A stretch of DNA of 64,000 nucleotides, from positions 6,076,001 through 6,140,000 of the forward strand of contig OX335657.1 in NCBI GenBank assembly GCA_946894095.1, in the 5' to 3' direction. Shown one piece after another: positions 56,701-64,000 of the stretch. Every line of letters starts with the position of its first letter. Position 1 is the first letter of the stretch. A program made the position numbers and the translations under genes. This stretch comes from Incurvaria masculella (lineage: Eukaryota > Arthropoda > Insecta > Lepidoptera > Incurvariidae). The notes under the pieces were generated by a model. The model had not been told where the DNA came from and searched no databases. It worked only from the letters and a program-made list of their open reading frames with translations.

Positions 56701-59700
56701 AGTCAGGTTGCACCCATATCAGGTTGCATAAAAAAAATTTAAAATTGTAGGTCCTCGTCTTGCCCCTATTTACAAGGAGGTAGTGTTAGGATCTCCATGA
56801 TTTGTATTCAACGGTTGAGTAACAATATTCGGTTTAATGAAGCCGCAGACACTTCTCTTCCTTATTGAAAGTTCTGGCACATCGCGGAATATGTTTTTGG
56901 GAAAAATGTGATACATTTCATGACGGAAACAATACAATGCCCCTTTTGGTAAATTAGTTAACTTGTTGCTGAATCGCAAGGCTCCACTCGTGGTGCCACC
57001 GAGTTAGGCAACCCTTTCTCCTTTCTAACTCGATGCCGTACCACGACCCTCCGTAGTTTATCATGCAAATAAGATAACCTACACTATCATAAGGTTTACA
57101 AAAATGTTTACCAAATATTTCATAAAATAGCTTGGATTTCCCGTTGTCTTTTCGATTAACGTGAGGATTTAAGCCATTTTTTTTTTCAATTGAAGATTCG
57201 TTCAATAATCCTGTCAAATACCCGTGTGATTTTTGTAAAATCATATATTTTGTTTATTATCTGTGATATTATTTAGATAAATCTCGTTGTATTTTCCACT
57301 ACCTACTTGGATAACATTTCCGATGCATAGACAAGAGGGATAGGTGATAGTTCATGTCCAGGGGCGCTTTGCCGGCGGTTGGCGGCCGAATGCAGTGCCC
57401 ATGTGAGACACGCACTACTGCACACGACGGACGCTCACCACGAGTCTATGCACTACAAGCTCGTCAGCAGCGACAAAATGGACGATATGCTGGTGACTGG
57501 CCAGTTGCTTACGTATTCGGAACTGTACGGCGAGTCGTACGGGCTTAGTAAGTAGCATTCCGTTTTTTCGAGCTGCGGAACCGGCCCATTTAAGTTTTTA
57601 GCTTTTCTACTTATGACAAACTGAGGAAAAGACACTATCCCTAAAATCACACATCCAATAATATTGGATTTGTTGTATTAAATCTCTTGCATGTTTTAAG
57701 AGGTAACTCAAAACAAAGGATTTTTTTTGAGAGCAGCCCTTATTATCGAGTATCTTCAGCAGGTTACAATATTTATCTACTCAAATATAATTAGTTTCGA
57801 ATGGTGTAATTATCATACTGGTAGTTGTGTGGTATGTAGGTATTAGCCATTCATGTCACGTTGCATAAAAAAACGTCGCAGGTCGTGCAGAAGCGTTCGT
57901 CAGCGGCGGTCTGGTGGTGGTGACGGCGATGGAGCTGCTGCCGGCACTGATGCTGCGACTGCGCCACCGCCGACCCTACCTCGTCCTCGCCGGCTGCCCA
58001 CGTCGCCAAGAGTTGACATACCGGCAGGCCGTTCGCAGACGGTGAACATGCTCTGTGAAGCCCGGCCGCTCGGCACGATTGCGTCCAGGGCCAGTGTATA
58101 TTGTATTGTATTTTTTTGTTTATTCATCGTACACTGCACTCGGCTTTGTTATATTTTAACATTGGCCAGTTCAGCAAAACAAAACACATCGAAGAAGAAC
58201 TGGCAAGAAACTCCGCTGTTTTTTTTAACGTCCACTTAGTTTAAATTCACAGAAGTGTTTGTAATTTTTTTAACATAAACATAGATAAAACACTTAATTA
58301 ACATGAATTCACGAAAGTTAACAATTCATGCCGTATGCAACAGTTCATGACAAACATTATTTTATTTGCGAAGACTATCCCCGCCAACTAAAATGTTGCC
58401 AATTGGAGCAGGCCAGTCCCCGTTCACGAGCATCACAGCCATCACCAGACAGGTCCTGTCTCGACCATATTTTAGGGAAAGAGATAATCCAAACCAAGTG
58501 TCACCGTAAGCAAGGAGCTTAAATTGATACACTGCTCCAGCTCAATGCTCTATGAACACCTGTATAAAACAACTACATTAACTTACGTAAGATCTGTTCT
58601 ACAACATGTGAATATGTTTCCTTATTATGAATGGAGTACTCAGAATCAGGATTTAGTCTTCATATATTTTATTTGAGGATAGTATGTGTTATGTGTTGTC
58701 TCTAGTGCACGTGAAGCCTCTGCGGTGGGTCCTCGGATGGACTCTACACTTCGGGTGCTTGTCTCGGGACGCATAGAGGTCGCTGGAATCCTTCACGAGA
58801 TAATAATGGTAAGGAATCGTTGGCCTTAATACAGATGTGTTTGTCAGCCGAGGTGGCGTGATACCTCGGCGTTAGATTGGATGCATTCGGGTTTTGGATG
58901 GGTTTCCGTGGATCGGATTCCACGTAAAATTGTACGTTTTCTTCCTTACTTATTAGGTGGTATAGCATGAAATGAATATGTTCGAAACGGCAATGTAAAT
59001 TGTCCGTGCTTTCGTCAATTTCAACGTAATCTTGAAAGGAAGGTCCTGGCACAACATGCGGTACCCATCTTGTGTGTTGGGCTAATATCACGATAGTAAG
59101 TGTACGGTGACCAGTTCCATAAAAACGCTGACATAATAGTTACCCTTACTTCTCTCCTCTTTCCAAAAGATGTTTGTGTCATGCCAGGTTATTTCCCTTT
59201 TTTGAACACGGATTATTTGATTAAAATACATGCCTAACTACATATCGATCAAGCTACTTACTTGCTAGTATTTTCTTTGCCTTTATTAACGTTTATTACT
59301 TTGTAGTGAGCAAATATTTTGTTTATACATGTTTCAGTCTCTTCTAGTTCTCTTATTATTTCAGTCGCTTCCAAACGAAGGAGAAAGTGACAGCTTTATC
59401 CTGGCATCGGACTGCTCTCTAGAGAATCATGCAATTCCTGACCTCGATACTGAATTAAAAGAAGAAATTTCTGATGAAATGATTGTAAGTAATGAACGAA
59501 AACATTAATAACTTTGCTGTTGCCGCAAAAAAAACCGTGAAAAAGACTTTGCCTTCTAACGGTATAAAACTGTTTACATTGCGTAGGGTAACCGACGCGT
59601 TTACACAGACATCTAAGCACTATAGATACGCCATTTTTAAACGAAGATGTACTATGCTCTGTATGTACCCCAGCTTCGAGGGGCGATATGCATGTAGGTA

Positions 59701-62700
59701 CAAAATTGATTGATCGATTGATAAATGTCAGTGCAAAAACAACGTGGCGCGCAATGGCGAGTTTATCCCTCGAAGAGATTTCATCCAGCCGACCTTTTCG
59801 TGTTTGAGATGTTCAATGGGGATATTATACCCGTAGATAAGACGATCACAGCCGTAATATGAAACTAATGCAAGAACATTTTGTTGTCGTGTCACGTTAT
59901 GAGCCTTGGGAGCAAGTTTCGTAACCCTTAAAATATAATTATATTTCAAAAAAAGTGAAGAAAATAAACAAATATTCCGCGACATTAAATTTAAATTAAA
60001 TTGTCTCTGGAAGCACTCTTCGTTTTGATTTGAAACTAATCTATTAGTATAAACTTTAATGTTGTTTACTTTTTGTTTCTTTTTCCTGTACAAAGGACGG
60101 AAATTCGTAATAACAGGTATTTTCCTTGCATAAAACGGCTTCAGCCACGCGACAAAAAACGATACATTCAGGAAGTGTCTACACTACGGCAACTTCCTGA
60201 ATGTATCGGTTTTGTTCAGATTCCAGAGGCAGAGGAATTTCATTGCTTGCCCGCCTCGGAGACGAGAGAGAACATCGAACTCGCCAAAGTTCCGCTCGGT
60301 CGCAGCCGCCGCGCGCCCAGTCTGTACTCCCTGTACAAGTCGCCAGGCGCCGGCGATTACTCCGCCGAGGTGCGCTGGCGGCCGTCGTCGGCGGAGTTCT
60401 CGGTGTCCGCGGGGGCCGAGGAAGGGGGGGAGGTGGGCCCCAGGCGGCTGTCCAGCGAGGCTTCCGGGCCCAAGAGCGCTGCGGACGCTAGCCGATACAC
60501 CGCGTCTACGTGGAAAGGTATGTCGCTTTCGAGGTTGGAACTTTACTCCTAAAATCGTAATACTTTTTTTGTACTTAAAAATACCCACGATAATAAGATG
60601 AGAAATGCAACCTGTAGAGAACAACCGGATTGACATACAACATAAAAAAAAAACCAAATTACTCCGTCATTTTGAAAAAAATCAAAATCTGGCTATACTA
60701 AAAAATATATAAAAAAATGGAACACGCGAATCGACTCAGAAATGCGGGGCACCTAGTTCCTATGTGGTCTGATGTATGTAGGCTTATATCATGACGGTCG
60801 GTTTGGTTACATGTCCAGTTACATAAATAAGTAAATATTGGATATAGCACCCATAGAAATAACGTGACCTAACTCAAAATTTAAGCAATTTCAGGTTTGC
60901 TGCGAACCGACCATAAAAAGCATTTTTTTTATTTATTTATTTATTTGGAGGAAACACAGATACAGATAAAGTAATAAAACAGTAGGTAAACAAAAGACTA
61001 TAGAACCAACCTGCATCCTAACCTATTCCTCCCTAAGTAATTTATACATAAATTAGAGTGATAGTATAGCAAGTCCTATTGAGCCATGTTTTTTCTATTT
61101 TGTGCTTTAAATTGCGCTGAGAGTCAAAGAAGATGTCTAGGTCAGATAAGTTCTTATTATAAAGCGAACACATTCTATGTAAAGGGTCCCTAAGGCCAGC
61201 GTTGGTGCGTGTCCGACCAAGGGCGAATAAGTCACTGCATTAGGTTTTTTGACGGTATGTTTGGACAGTCAAGAACATTATTGCATATGTTATGTAGCAT
61301 TATTAGGTCAAAATGTGCGCGCCGATTAGAAAGGGCGGAGAACTTGTAATCTGTCAACATTGAGCCCTTTGAATCCAAAGAACACACAAACACCCATTGA
61401 ACATTGAAAAAATTTATTGAACCCTGGGATGAGAAAGAGACCGAATTAAAAGTATGAAAGGGTCATACTATACTTCAGTCACTTTAGTTGTCCACGCGAT
61501 CCAGTAGTACATGTCGCCACCATAGTAATAAAGGGGCACGATCCAACATTTTTAGTTTTTCACTTTTTGTAATAACTCCCAATCAACCGTTGGCGGCATA
61601 CTCGGGTACCGCTGACAGGGGCGGCAGCGGATACCGCGGACAGTTGCGAATACACGTTGTACAGCTTTAGATGAATCTAAGTGTACAGCTCATGGTACAG
61701 CTTGCCTTTCATGCGAGAGGGTATCGGTTCAAAACCTCGCCCTGGTCATGCACCACTTACTTTCTCTTTTTGAGTTGGATAAGTGCATTTCGTTAAGAAT
61801 GGGAGCTGTTCCATGGTTCGGAACCCATGTGTAACTGTAGGTCTTCTTCCCCTACTAGGTCTACTAAGCCCGCCCGGGTTGCTACCACCGCATTAGATGT
61901 AACTATGGTTGAAGCGGCAATTAAAAATTGTCCGTGTTTTCCATCCAATTCAGTGTAGCCGTGCTCATAAAAGGAAAGTCCTTTTATGAGCACCGAACGG
62001 ATATCGGGATAATATCATAACTGCAGTTGTGTGGTGATAGCCATCCATGTCAGGTTGCATAAAAAAAGAATACCGCGCGGTATCCACGCCGTATCCGTGC
62101 GGTATCCGCCGTACCGCGCGAAAACCGCGTATTTCTCAACAGACGTTTGGGCCTCGAAGCCAACGAAGTTGTTAACGGATGACTGGACTTCAAAGACATT
62201 CTGAGGGTTCCAGTTCGTTGCACCGCTAAACGTTTTTGTCAAGGACTCTACATAGCACTACGCTCGAAGTGCACACTTCTCTAAATAATTACAAATCCAC
62301 TGCAATACCATAAATGTGCGACCACAGATCGGGATTACGTCCCTTCAGTCATCAGATTGGGACAGAATAAACATGTTTGGAAAACATAAATCTACGGTAG
62401 AAGATTCGACGCGTCACACGTGGGTTCCATCTTGCTTGCAGCTGGTGCAGACAGCACAAAGTCGGTGACTTTTCTGCCGAGGGACCACGAGACCTCGCTG
62501 GAACACCTCGGGAGACTTACCGGGCTTCTGTTGGAGAATCAGGAGCTGACCAGCACACCTGGTACTATTGAATCCTCCATGTTGTGTTCACCGTTTTTAG
62601 AGTATATGCTAGATTACTTGTTAGATTTATGTTTTCACCAATTATAGCATATAATTCTGTGTGTGAACCTAATAAATAAAAATAAAAAATCTAAATTTTA

Positions 62701-63715
62701 TAGCTAATATCCGATAGCATTCATTTAAGTGTACATAATGGGGGCACGCATATTTATCATAAAACAGTAGGTGCTGAATATCATTTAACAAGGATGCACT
62801 CGTTGCGAGCCTGGGCACTGGGCATTTTACCCCAAACGTTCAGGTACTGATTACAAGATTAATAAGTTTAATAGGTAGGTACGTCAGTACTTGCTTTTAT
62901 TTTTAGTTTGAGTTTGAATAGCGACTTCTATATATCCGAAACATTCTAAGTCGATTCTTAAAATCGAGCAGAAAAATCTGACTCTGGGCCTTCCCAAACC
63001 TGCGACTTGCAGCAGGTCTATTCCTGGCATTCAGTAATCAGGAATCAGGAATCCTGAGTCTAGAAAACCGCTTTTATAGCGAGCGAGTTTTTCGACGGAA
63101 AACATTGATTGATTAAAAAACTATGCTCCGGAATATTTTAGTTTTTCGGAAATCGCTATAAAAGCGGTTTTCTAGACTCAGAATTCCTGATTACTGAATT
63201 CCAGGAATAGACCTGCTGCAAGTCGCAGGTTTGAGGAGGTAGTCAGATTTTTCTGCTCGTTTTTAAGAACCGACCAAAAGCGATTTTATAGACTCAGGAT
63301 TCCTGATTACTGAATGCCAGGAATAGACGCCATTATCAACTGAACTTTTACACCGCCTATCGTATTGGCATGCTCACAATCACATCCAACATACAGTTAC
63401 TCTGTTGTCCCTTGACGTTCCCTTTGTGCTGTCTAGAATATATATTTTTTTCATATTTCTGTCATCCTGCTATCAGAGATGGTCGGATACTCCATAAGCA
63501 GAAAGATGCCTCCGTTTCCGGAGGACGGGCGATCGCCGGCGGAAGGCTCGGAAGAGGACCGCGCGGTGTGGTATTCGCTCATGCAGGAACTGGGACTACT
63601 GCGACCCGCCGACGACTTGCACCGGTCCAGTCAGTATCTACGGAACCAGTTACAGTACGGACCAAACTTGTTGGCCGGTGTGAAAACACGCCGAGTCCTG
63701 GACGGGGACACATAG
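50420..63715 (+). CDS. LRGUK: LRGUK-like protein: leucine-rich repeats plus guanylate-kinase-like domain
   Basis: Fourteen exons (50420-50722, 51873-52118, 52440-52602, 53285-53423, 54125-54337, 54893-55076, 55762-55939, 57362-57547, 57882-58041, 58706-58808, 59365-59484, 60172-60517, 62442-62561, 63477-63715) splice in phase at every GT-AG junction to 2700 nt, 899 aa plus stop. Residues about 175-405 are leucine-rich repeats with LDLSQNLLTDL, LDLSHNNIKAI, LDLSFNHIQRL and LDINENKLTSF. The segment LNLSSQHLQDVSALKGYRFI parallels vertebrate LRGUK. Residues about 460-625 form a guanylate-kinase-like domain with GPEASGKG in place of the P-loop and YKLVSSDKMDDMLVTGQLL matching the GMP-binding half. 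The tail (625-899) is acidic and Ser-rich. Vertebrate LRGUK (about 800 aa) acts in sperm head shaping and tail growth; a similar role here is inference. The start is the first ATG after an in-frame stop; extra 5' exons are possible. Confidence 0.85.
50773..50966. mobile_element. MITE, 'CTATTCCTGGCATTCAGTAA' family, copy 1 (LRGUK intron 1)
   Basis: The ends CTATTCCTGGCATTAAGTAA and TTACTGAATGCCAGGAATAG are inverted; an internal ATTGATTAAAAAAACTATGC is shared with the copy at 62955-63327. Confidence 0.78.
51005..51555 (+). other. Coding-like block in LRGUK intron 1 with one in-frame TGA
   Basis: A frame open from about 51005 is interrupted only by TGA at 51151-51153 and continues with ATG 51154 for 133 codons. 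Upstream it reads LALTREEEYIINNDTIGKLE, downstream LPHYEGVGPQLRVLGGDYKK and KLVRSKRKWEKSPSLCNQE. Base composition at 51120-51400 is gene-like. No family recognised and no splice pair links it to LRGUK exons in phase. It could be a nested gene, an alternative first exon or a decayed exon. Confidence 0.35.
51873..52118 (+). CDS. LRGUK: LRGUK-like exon 2
   Basis: Acceptor TTTTCAG, donor TCTCAG|GTGCAT, phase 0 on both sides. It encodes EDQLWGCFYIFPELYEDIYS, then NRDLIATCLSYLARSP and the first half of the LNLSS repeat that continues in exon 3. Confidence 0.82.
52170..52436 (+). mobile_element. Possible retroelement 3' end in LRGUK intron 2
   Basis: AAGTAAATGTACAAATGTGT, a stem with 10-bp arms GCTGGTCCTC/GAGGACCAGC (about 52335 to 52375), and ATGCAATACATTTATTTG resemble a LINE 3' UTR. 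It ends a few bases before exon 3. Tentative. Confidence 0.35.
52440..52602 (+). CDS. LRGUK: LRGUK-like exon 3 (LRRs)
   Basis: Acceptor GATTTTAG, donor C|GTAAGT. It encodes HLQDVSALKGYRFIQYLDLS and LPYLQYLSVSFNRLSEVLDY, two canonical LRR units. Confidence 0.85.
52650..53067 (+). mobile_element. SINE subfamily A, full length (LRGUK intron 3)
   Basis: The A-box-like TAGCCTAGTGG and the B-box-like GTTCAAATCC are present, with a full body and a short A-tail. The antisense 60-codon frame survives at 52836-53018 with substitutions. Confidence 0.88.
53285..53423 (+). CDS. LRGUK: LRGUK-like exon 4 (LRRs)
   Basis: Acceptor TTGTTCCAG, donor AG|GTACAT (phase 2). It encodes PQWFLSEVHYRYNYI and VLDLSHNNIKAISGLINL. 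Confidence 0.82.
53745..53998 (+). mobile_element. Diverged SINE (LRGUK intron 4)
   Basis: GAGTTCAAACCCCATTCATG (B-box-like), GATGAAAAGATGACCGAAGC, GGGAAGGTCCTGGCAAGGCA and AGCCATCCATTTTCAGTTAA. The TGGTAGGG segment is deleted. Confidence 0.72.
54125..54337 (+). CDS. LRGUK: LRGUK-like exon 5 (LRRs)
   Basis: Acceptor ATTAACAG, donor TCTTC|GTTAGT (phase 2). It encodes YLRKLDLSFNHIQRLENL, LTWLDVSYNNISNFEF and LEFLDINENKLTSFKIF. Confidence 0.85.
54893..55076 (+). CDS. LRGUK: LRGUK-like exon 6 (last LRR and cap)
   Basis: Acceptor GTTACACAG, donor CAG|GTACGT. It encodes RNNRLGNLLELAVYMRNL, LSILDLRENPIHSDIQYR and LPNLLRLDDGHVDPSDQ, the LRR-capping motif that precedes the kinase-like domain in LRGUK. 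Confidence 0.85.
55627..55727 (+). mobile_element. SINE 3' fragment (LRGUK intron 6)
   Basis: GCCGTGCTCATAAAGGGAGG, AATTCCTTCGGGGC and TTAGCCATCAATGTCCAGTT. It ends about 34 bp before exon 7. Confidence 0.75.
55762..55939 (+). CDS. LRGUK: LRGUK-like exon 7 (linker and P-loop equivalent)
   Basis: Acceptor GACCACAG, donor AAAG|GTTGCT. It encodes VMSHATRRLLQLLYIEQL and PLVVIVGPEASGKG. The residue after the lysine is Gly where active guanylate kinases have Ser/Thr, so nucleotide binding may be weak or lost, as in LRGUK generally. Confidence 0.85.
56243..56289 (+). repeat. Two 21-bp direct repeats with CRE-like core
   Basis: ATGTTACGTCACTTTCGAAC(A) occurs twice, 26 bp apart (56243 and 56269). 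Each has TTACGTCA, a CREB/ATF-type site in reverse. Located in the 1.4-kb LRGUK intron 7. Confidence 0.7.
56706..56800 (+). mobile_element. Scrambled SINE fragment (LRGUK intron 7)
   Basis: ATCAGGTTGCATAAAAAAAA (3' end) is followed directly by AAAATTGTAGGTCCTCGTCT (mid-body), the reverse of their normal order, as if two truncated copies abut. Confidence 0.5.
57362..57547 (+). CDS. LRGUK: LRGUK-like exon 8 (kinase-like domain core)
   Basis: Acceptor CATGTCCAG, donor A|GTAAGT. It encodes ALCRRLAAECSAHVRHALLH, then the HTTD region and YKLVSSDKMDDMLVTGQLL, ending YGESYGL, aligned with the GMP-binding half of guanylate kinases. Several usual catalytic Arg/Tyr positions appear replaced. Confidence 0.84.
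57800..57877 (+). mobile_element. SINE 3' end abutting the LRGUK exon 9 acceptor
   Basis: ATCATACTGGTAGTTGTGTGG, TTAGCCATTCATGTCACG and TTGCATAAAAAAAC is the SINE end. The acceptor AG follows within ten bases. Confidence 0.75.
57882..58041 (+). CDS. LRGUK: LRGUK-like exon 9 (kinase-like domain)
   Basis: Acceptor ACGTCGCAG, only about ten bases after a SINE A-tail. It encodes SRAEAFVSGGLVVVTAMELL and RRPYLVLAGCPRRQELTY, the beta-strand and lid region. Donor ACG|GTGAAC (phase 2). Confidence 0.8.
58706..58808 (+). CDS. LRGUK: LRGUK-like exon 10 (end of kinase-like domain)
   Basis: Acceptor TTGTCTCTAG, donor ATG|GTAAGG. It encodes REASAVGPRMDSTLRVLV and IEVAGILHEIIM. The frame fits only if exon 9 ends in phase 2, which supports both. 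Confidence 0.75.
58835..59125 (+). mobile_element. SINE subfamily B (LRGUK intron 10)
   Basis: GCATTCGGGTTTTGGATGGG, TCGGATTCCACGTAAAATTG, the shared TTCGAAACGGCAATGTAAAT core and GACCAGTTCCATAAAAA. Lies 26 bp after the exon 10 donor. Confidence 0.72.
59365..59484 (+). CDS. LRGUK: LRGUK-like exon 11 (acidic tail)
   Basis: Acceptor TTATTTCAG, donor ATT|GTAAGT, exactly 40 codons, phase 0. Acidic: SLPNEGESDSFILASDCSLE and LDTELKEEISDEMI. Confidence 0.75.
60160..60208. repeat. 17-bp perfect inverted repeat over the exon 12 acceptor
   Basis: Arms CGATACATTCAGGAAGT (60160-60176) and ACTTCCTGAATGTATCG (60192-60208) with a 15-nt loop. The acceptor CAG is 60169-60171, inside the left arm. Confidence 0.95.
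60172..60517 (+). CDS. LRGUK: LRGUK-like exon 12 (tail)
   Basis: The acceptor ACATTCAG was chosen because it alone restores the frame from exon 11; an earlier AG at 60116 runs into a stop. It encodes CIGFVQIPEAEEFHCLP, then Ser/Arg/Gly-rich RRAPSLYSLYKSPGAGDY. GC-rich. Donor AAAG|GTATGT. The acceptor lies inside a 17-bp perfect inverted repeat. Confidence 0.72.
60740..60830 (+). mobile_element. SINE subfamily B 3' fragment (LRGUK intron 12)
   Basis: GGGGCACCTAGTTCCTATGTGG, TTATATCATGACGGTCGG and ATGTCCAGTTACATAAATAA. Confidence 0.65.
60928..61382 (-). pseudogene. Non-LTR retrotransposon C-terminal relic (LRGUK intron 12)
   Basis: On the minus strand, DYKFSALSNRRAHFDLIMLH and VLDCPNIPSKNLMQ lead to a stop. 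After a one-base shift it continues LFALGRTRTNAGLRDPLHRM and LYNKNLSDLDIFFDSQRNLK. This is the post-RT C-terminal region of an insect LINE. The (TTTA)n at 60928-60952 is its tail in reverse. Broken by a stop/frameshift near 61258. Confidence 0.7.
61690..62068 (+). mobile_element. SINE subfamily A with an inverted-repeat scar (LRGUK intron 12)
   Basis: The B-box-like GGTTCAAAACCTCG, the full body and CATGTCAGGTTGCATAAAAAA. At 61961-61993 the body contains a perfect 15-bp inverted repeat around AAG that replaces the normal GGTCCTGGCATGGCAC stretch. Confidence 0.82.
62442..62561 (+). CDS. LRGUK: LRGUK-like exon 13
   Basis: Acceptor TTGCTTGCAG, donor CCTG|GTACTA (phase 1). It encodes ADSTKSVTFLPRDHETSL and HLGRLTGLLLENQELTSTP. 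Confidence 0.75.
62955..63327. mobile_element. MITE, 'CTATTCCTGGCATTCAGTAA' family, palindromic and tandem copies (LRGUK intron 13)
   Basis: Inverted arms of about 115 bp (62955-63081 and 63153-63272) contain TCTATTCCTGGCATTCAGTA and CTAGAAAACCGCTTTTATAG and their reverse complements. A third partial end (63278-63327) follows. It shares ends and interior with 50773-50966. Confidence 0.78.
63477..63715 (+). CDS. LRGUK: LRGUK-like exon 14 (terminal)
   Basis: Acceptor TGCTATCAG. It encodes MVGYSISRKMPPFPEDGRSP and VWYSLMQELGLLRPADDL, ending RRVLDGDT and TAG. No clear AATAAA follows before the window ends. Confidence 0.78.
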
Positions 63716-63914
63716 GACTTAAACATCAAATTAGGACCTACAATTTTAGTTTTGCGCAGCGAATCGCGCCAACTTTACAACGCTCATAAAGTTGTAAAAA
63801 TCTTCATGCATGAAGTGCACCTGTGCAATTAGTCTTGAAATTCCCATTCCCCCGTGATTCACAATTCACATTCATCTTTGGTTTTTAGAAGGTGACCGTA
63901 CGACCGTTGGGATT

Positions 63915-64000
63915 AGAATAGGTATATTTCTTACGTAATAGGTGGTAGGTTTCCTTAATGTATGGTGGTCCGCCCGGTTTGGTAGGTACCATCGCATTGA
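63915..64000 (+). mobile_element. SINE subfamily B-like, cut by window end
   Basis: TAATAGGTGGTAGG, GTCCGCCCGGTTTGGTAGGT and ACCATCGCATTGA match the SINE mid-body. It lies in the 3' flank of the LRGUK-like gene. Confidence 0.65.

Noticed and set aside
57900..58239. Open frames on both strands over LRGUK exon 9 (128 and 79 codons)
   Set aside because: Wrong-frame shadows. The exon fits the phase from exons 8 and 10 in a different frame that matches the guanylate-kinase-like domain.
60184..60657. 157-codon minus-strand frame over exon 12
   Set aside because: Antisense shadow of the GC-rich exon; Arg/Pro-rich, no domain.

Overview
This window is nuclear DNA of an insect, most likely a lepidopteran (moth or butterfly). 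Genes are split by short GT-AG introns, gene-free stretches are AT-rich, and the sequence is crowded with tRNA-derived SINEs, small inverted-repeat elements (several flanked by TTAA), a Helitron-type element, non-LTR retrotransposon remnants and one young Ty3/gypsy element. The lepidopteran assignment rests on remembered repeat families and is an inference. No tRNA, rRNA, CRISPR or bacterial-type operon is visible.

Host genes. (1) At 454-2496 (+) are the last three coding exons of a major facilitator superfamily transporter, monocarboxylate-transporter-like (SLC16-type), with a very GC-rich exon encoding a Cys/Pro/Ala-rich tail; its earlier exons lie left of the window. (2) At 50420-63715 (+) is a 14-exon gene whose spliced frame closes exactly (2700 nt, 899 aa plus stop). 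It has leucine-rich repeats followed by a guanylate-kinase-like domain and is an orthologue candidate of LRGUK. (3) A 90-bp candidate exon with good splice sites lies at 43741-43830; its gene was not identified.

Mobile DNA. An 8.08-kb Ty3/gypsy retrotransposon (32506-40582) has 642-bp LTRs in which I saw no difference, a GTGG target duplication, a tRNA-Lys-type primer site, gag, a textbook -1 slippery heptamer directly before the gag stop, and an intact pol with all catalytic residues. The 1.86 kb between pol and the 3' LTR has no recognisable env. A 5'-truncated RTE-type LINE sits at 10503-11735 (-). Fragments of other LINEs lie at 5170-5325, 23738-24316 and 60928-61382. A Helitron-like element spans 14955-16596.

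About 20 copies or pieces of one tRNA-derived SINE superfamily (two subfamilies, called A and B here) are spread over the window, including within LRGUK introns. Several small inverted-repeat families have two or three copies each.

Layout: 1-2.7 kb transporter end; 2.7-12.8 kb repeat-rich intergenic DNA with the RTE LINE; 12.8-18.2 kb SINE cluster, GC-rich island, Helitron and TTAA element; 18.2-32.5 kb AT-rich DNA with SINEs, LINE pieces and hairpin elements; 32.5-40.6 kb gypsy; 40.6-50.4 kb intergenic with the orphan exon; 50.4-63.7 kb LRGUK-like gene; then its 3' flank with another SINE running off the end. The two identified host genes have no evident functional link.
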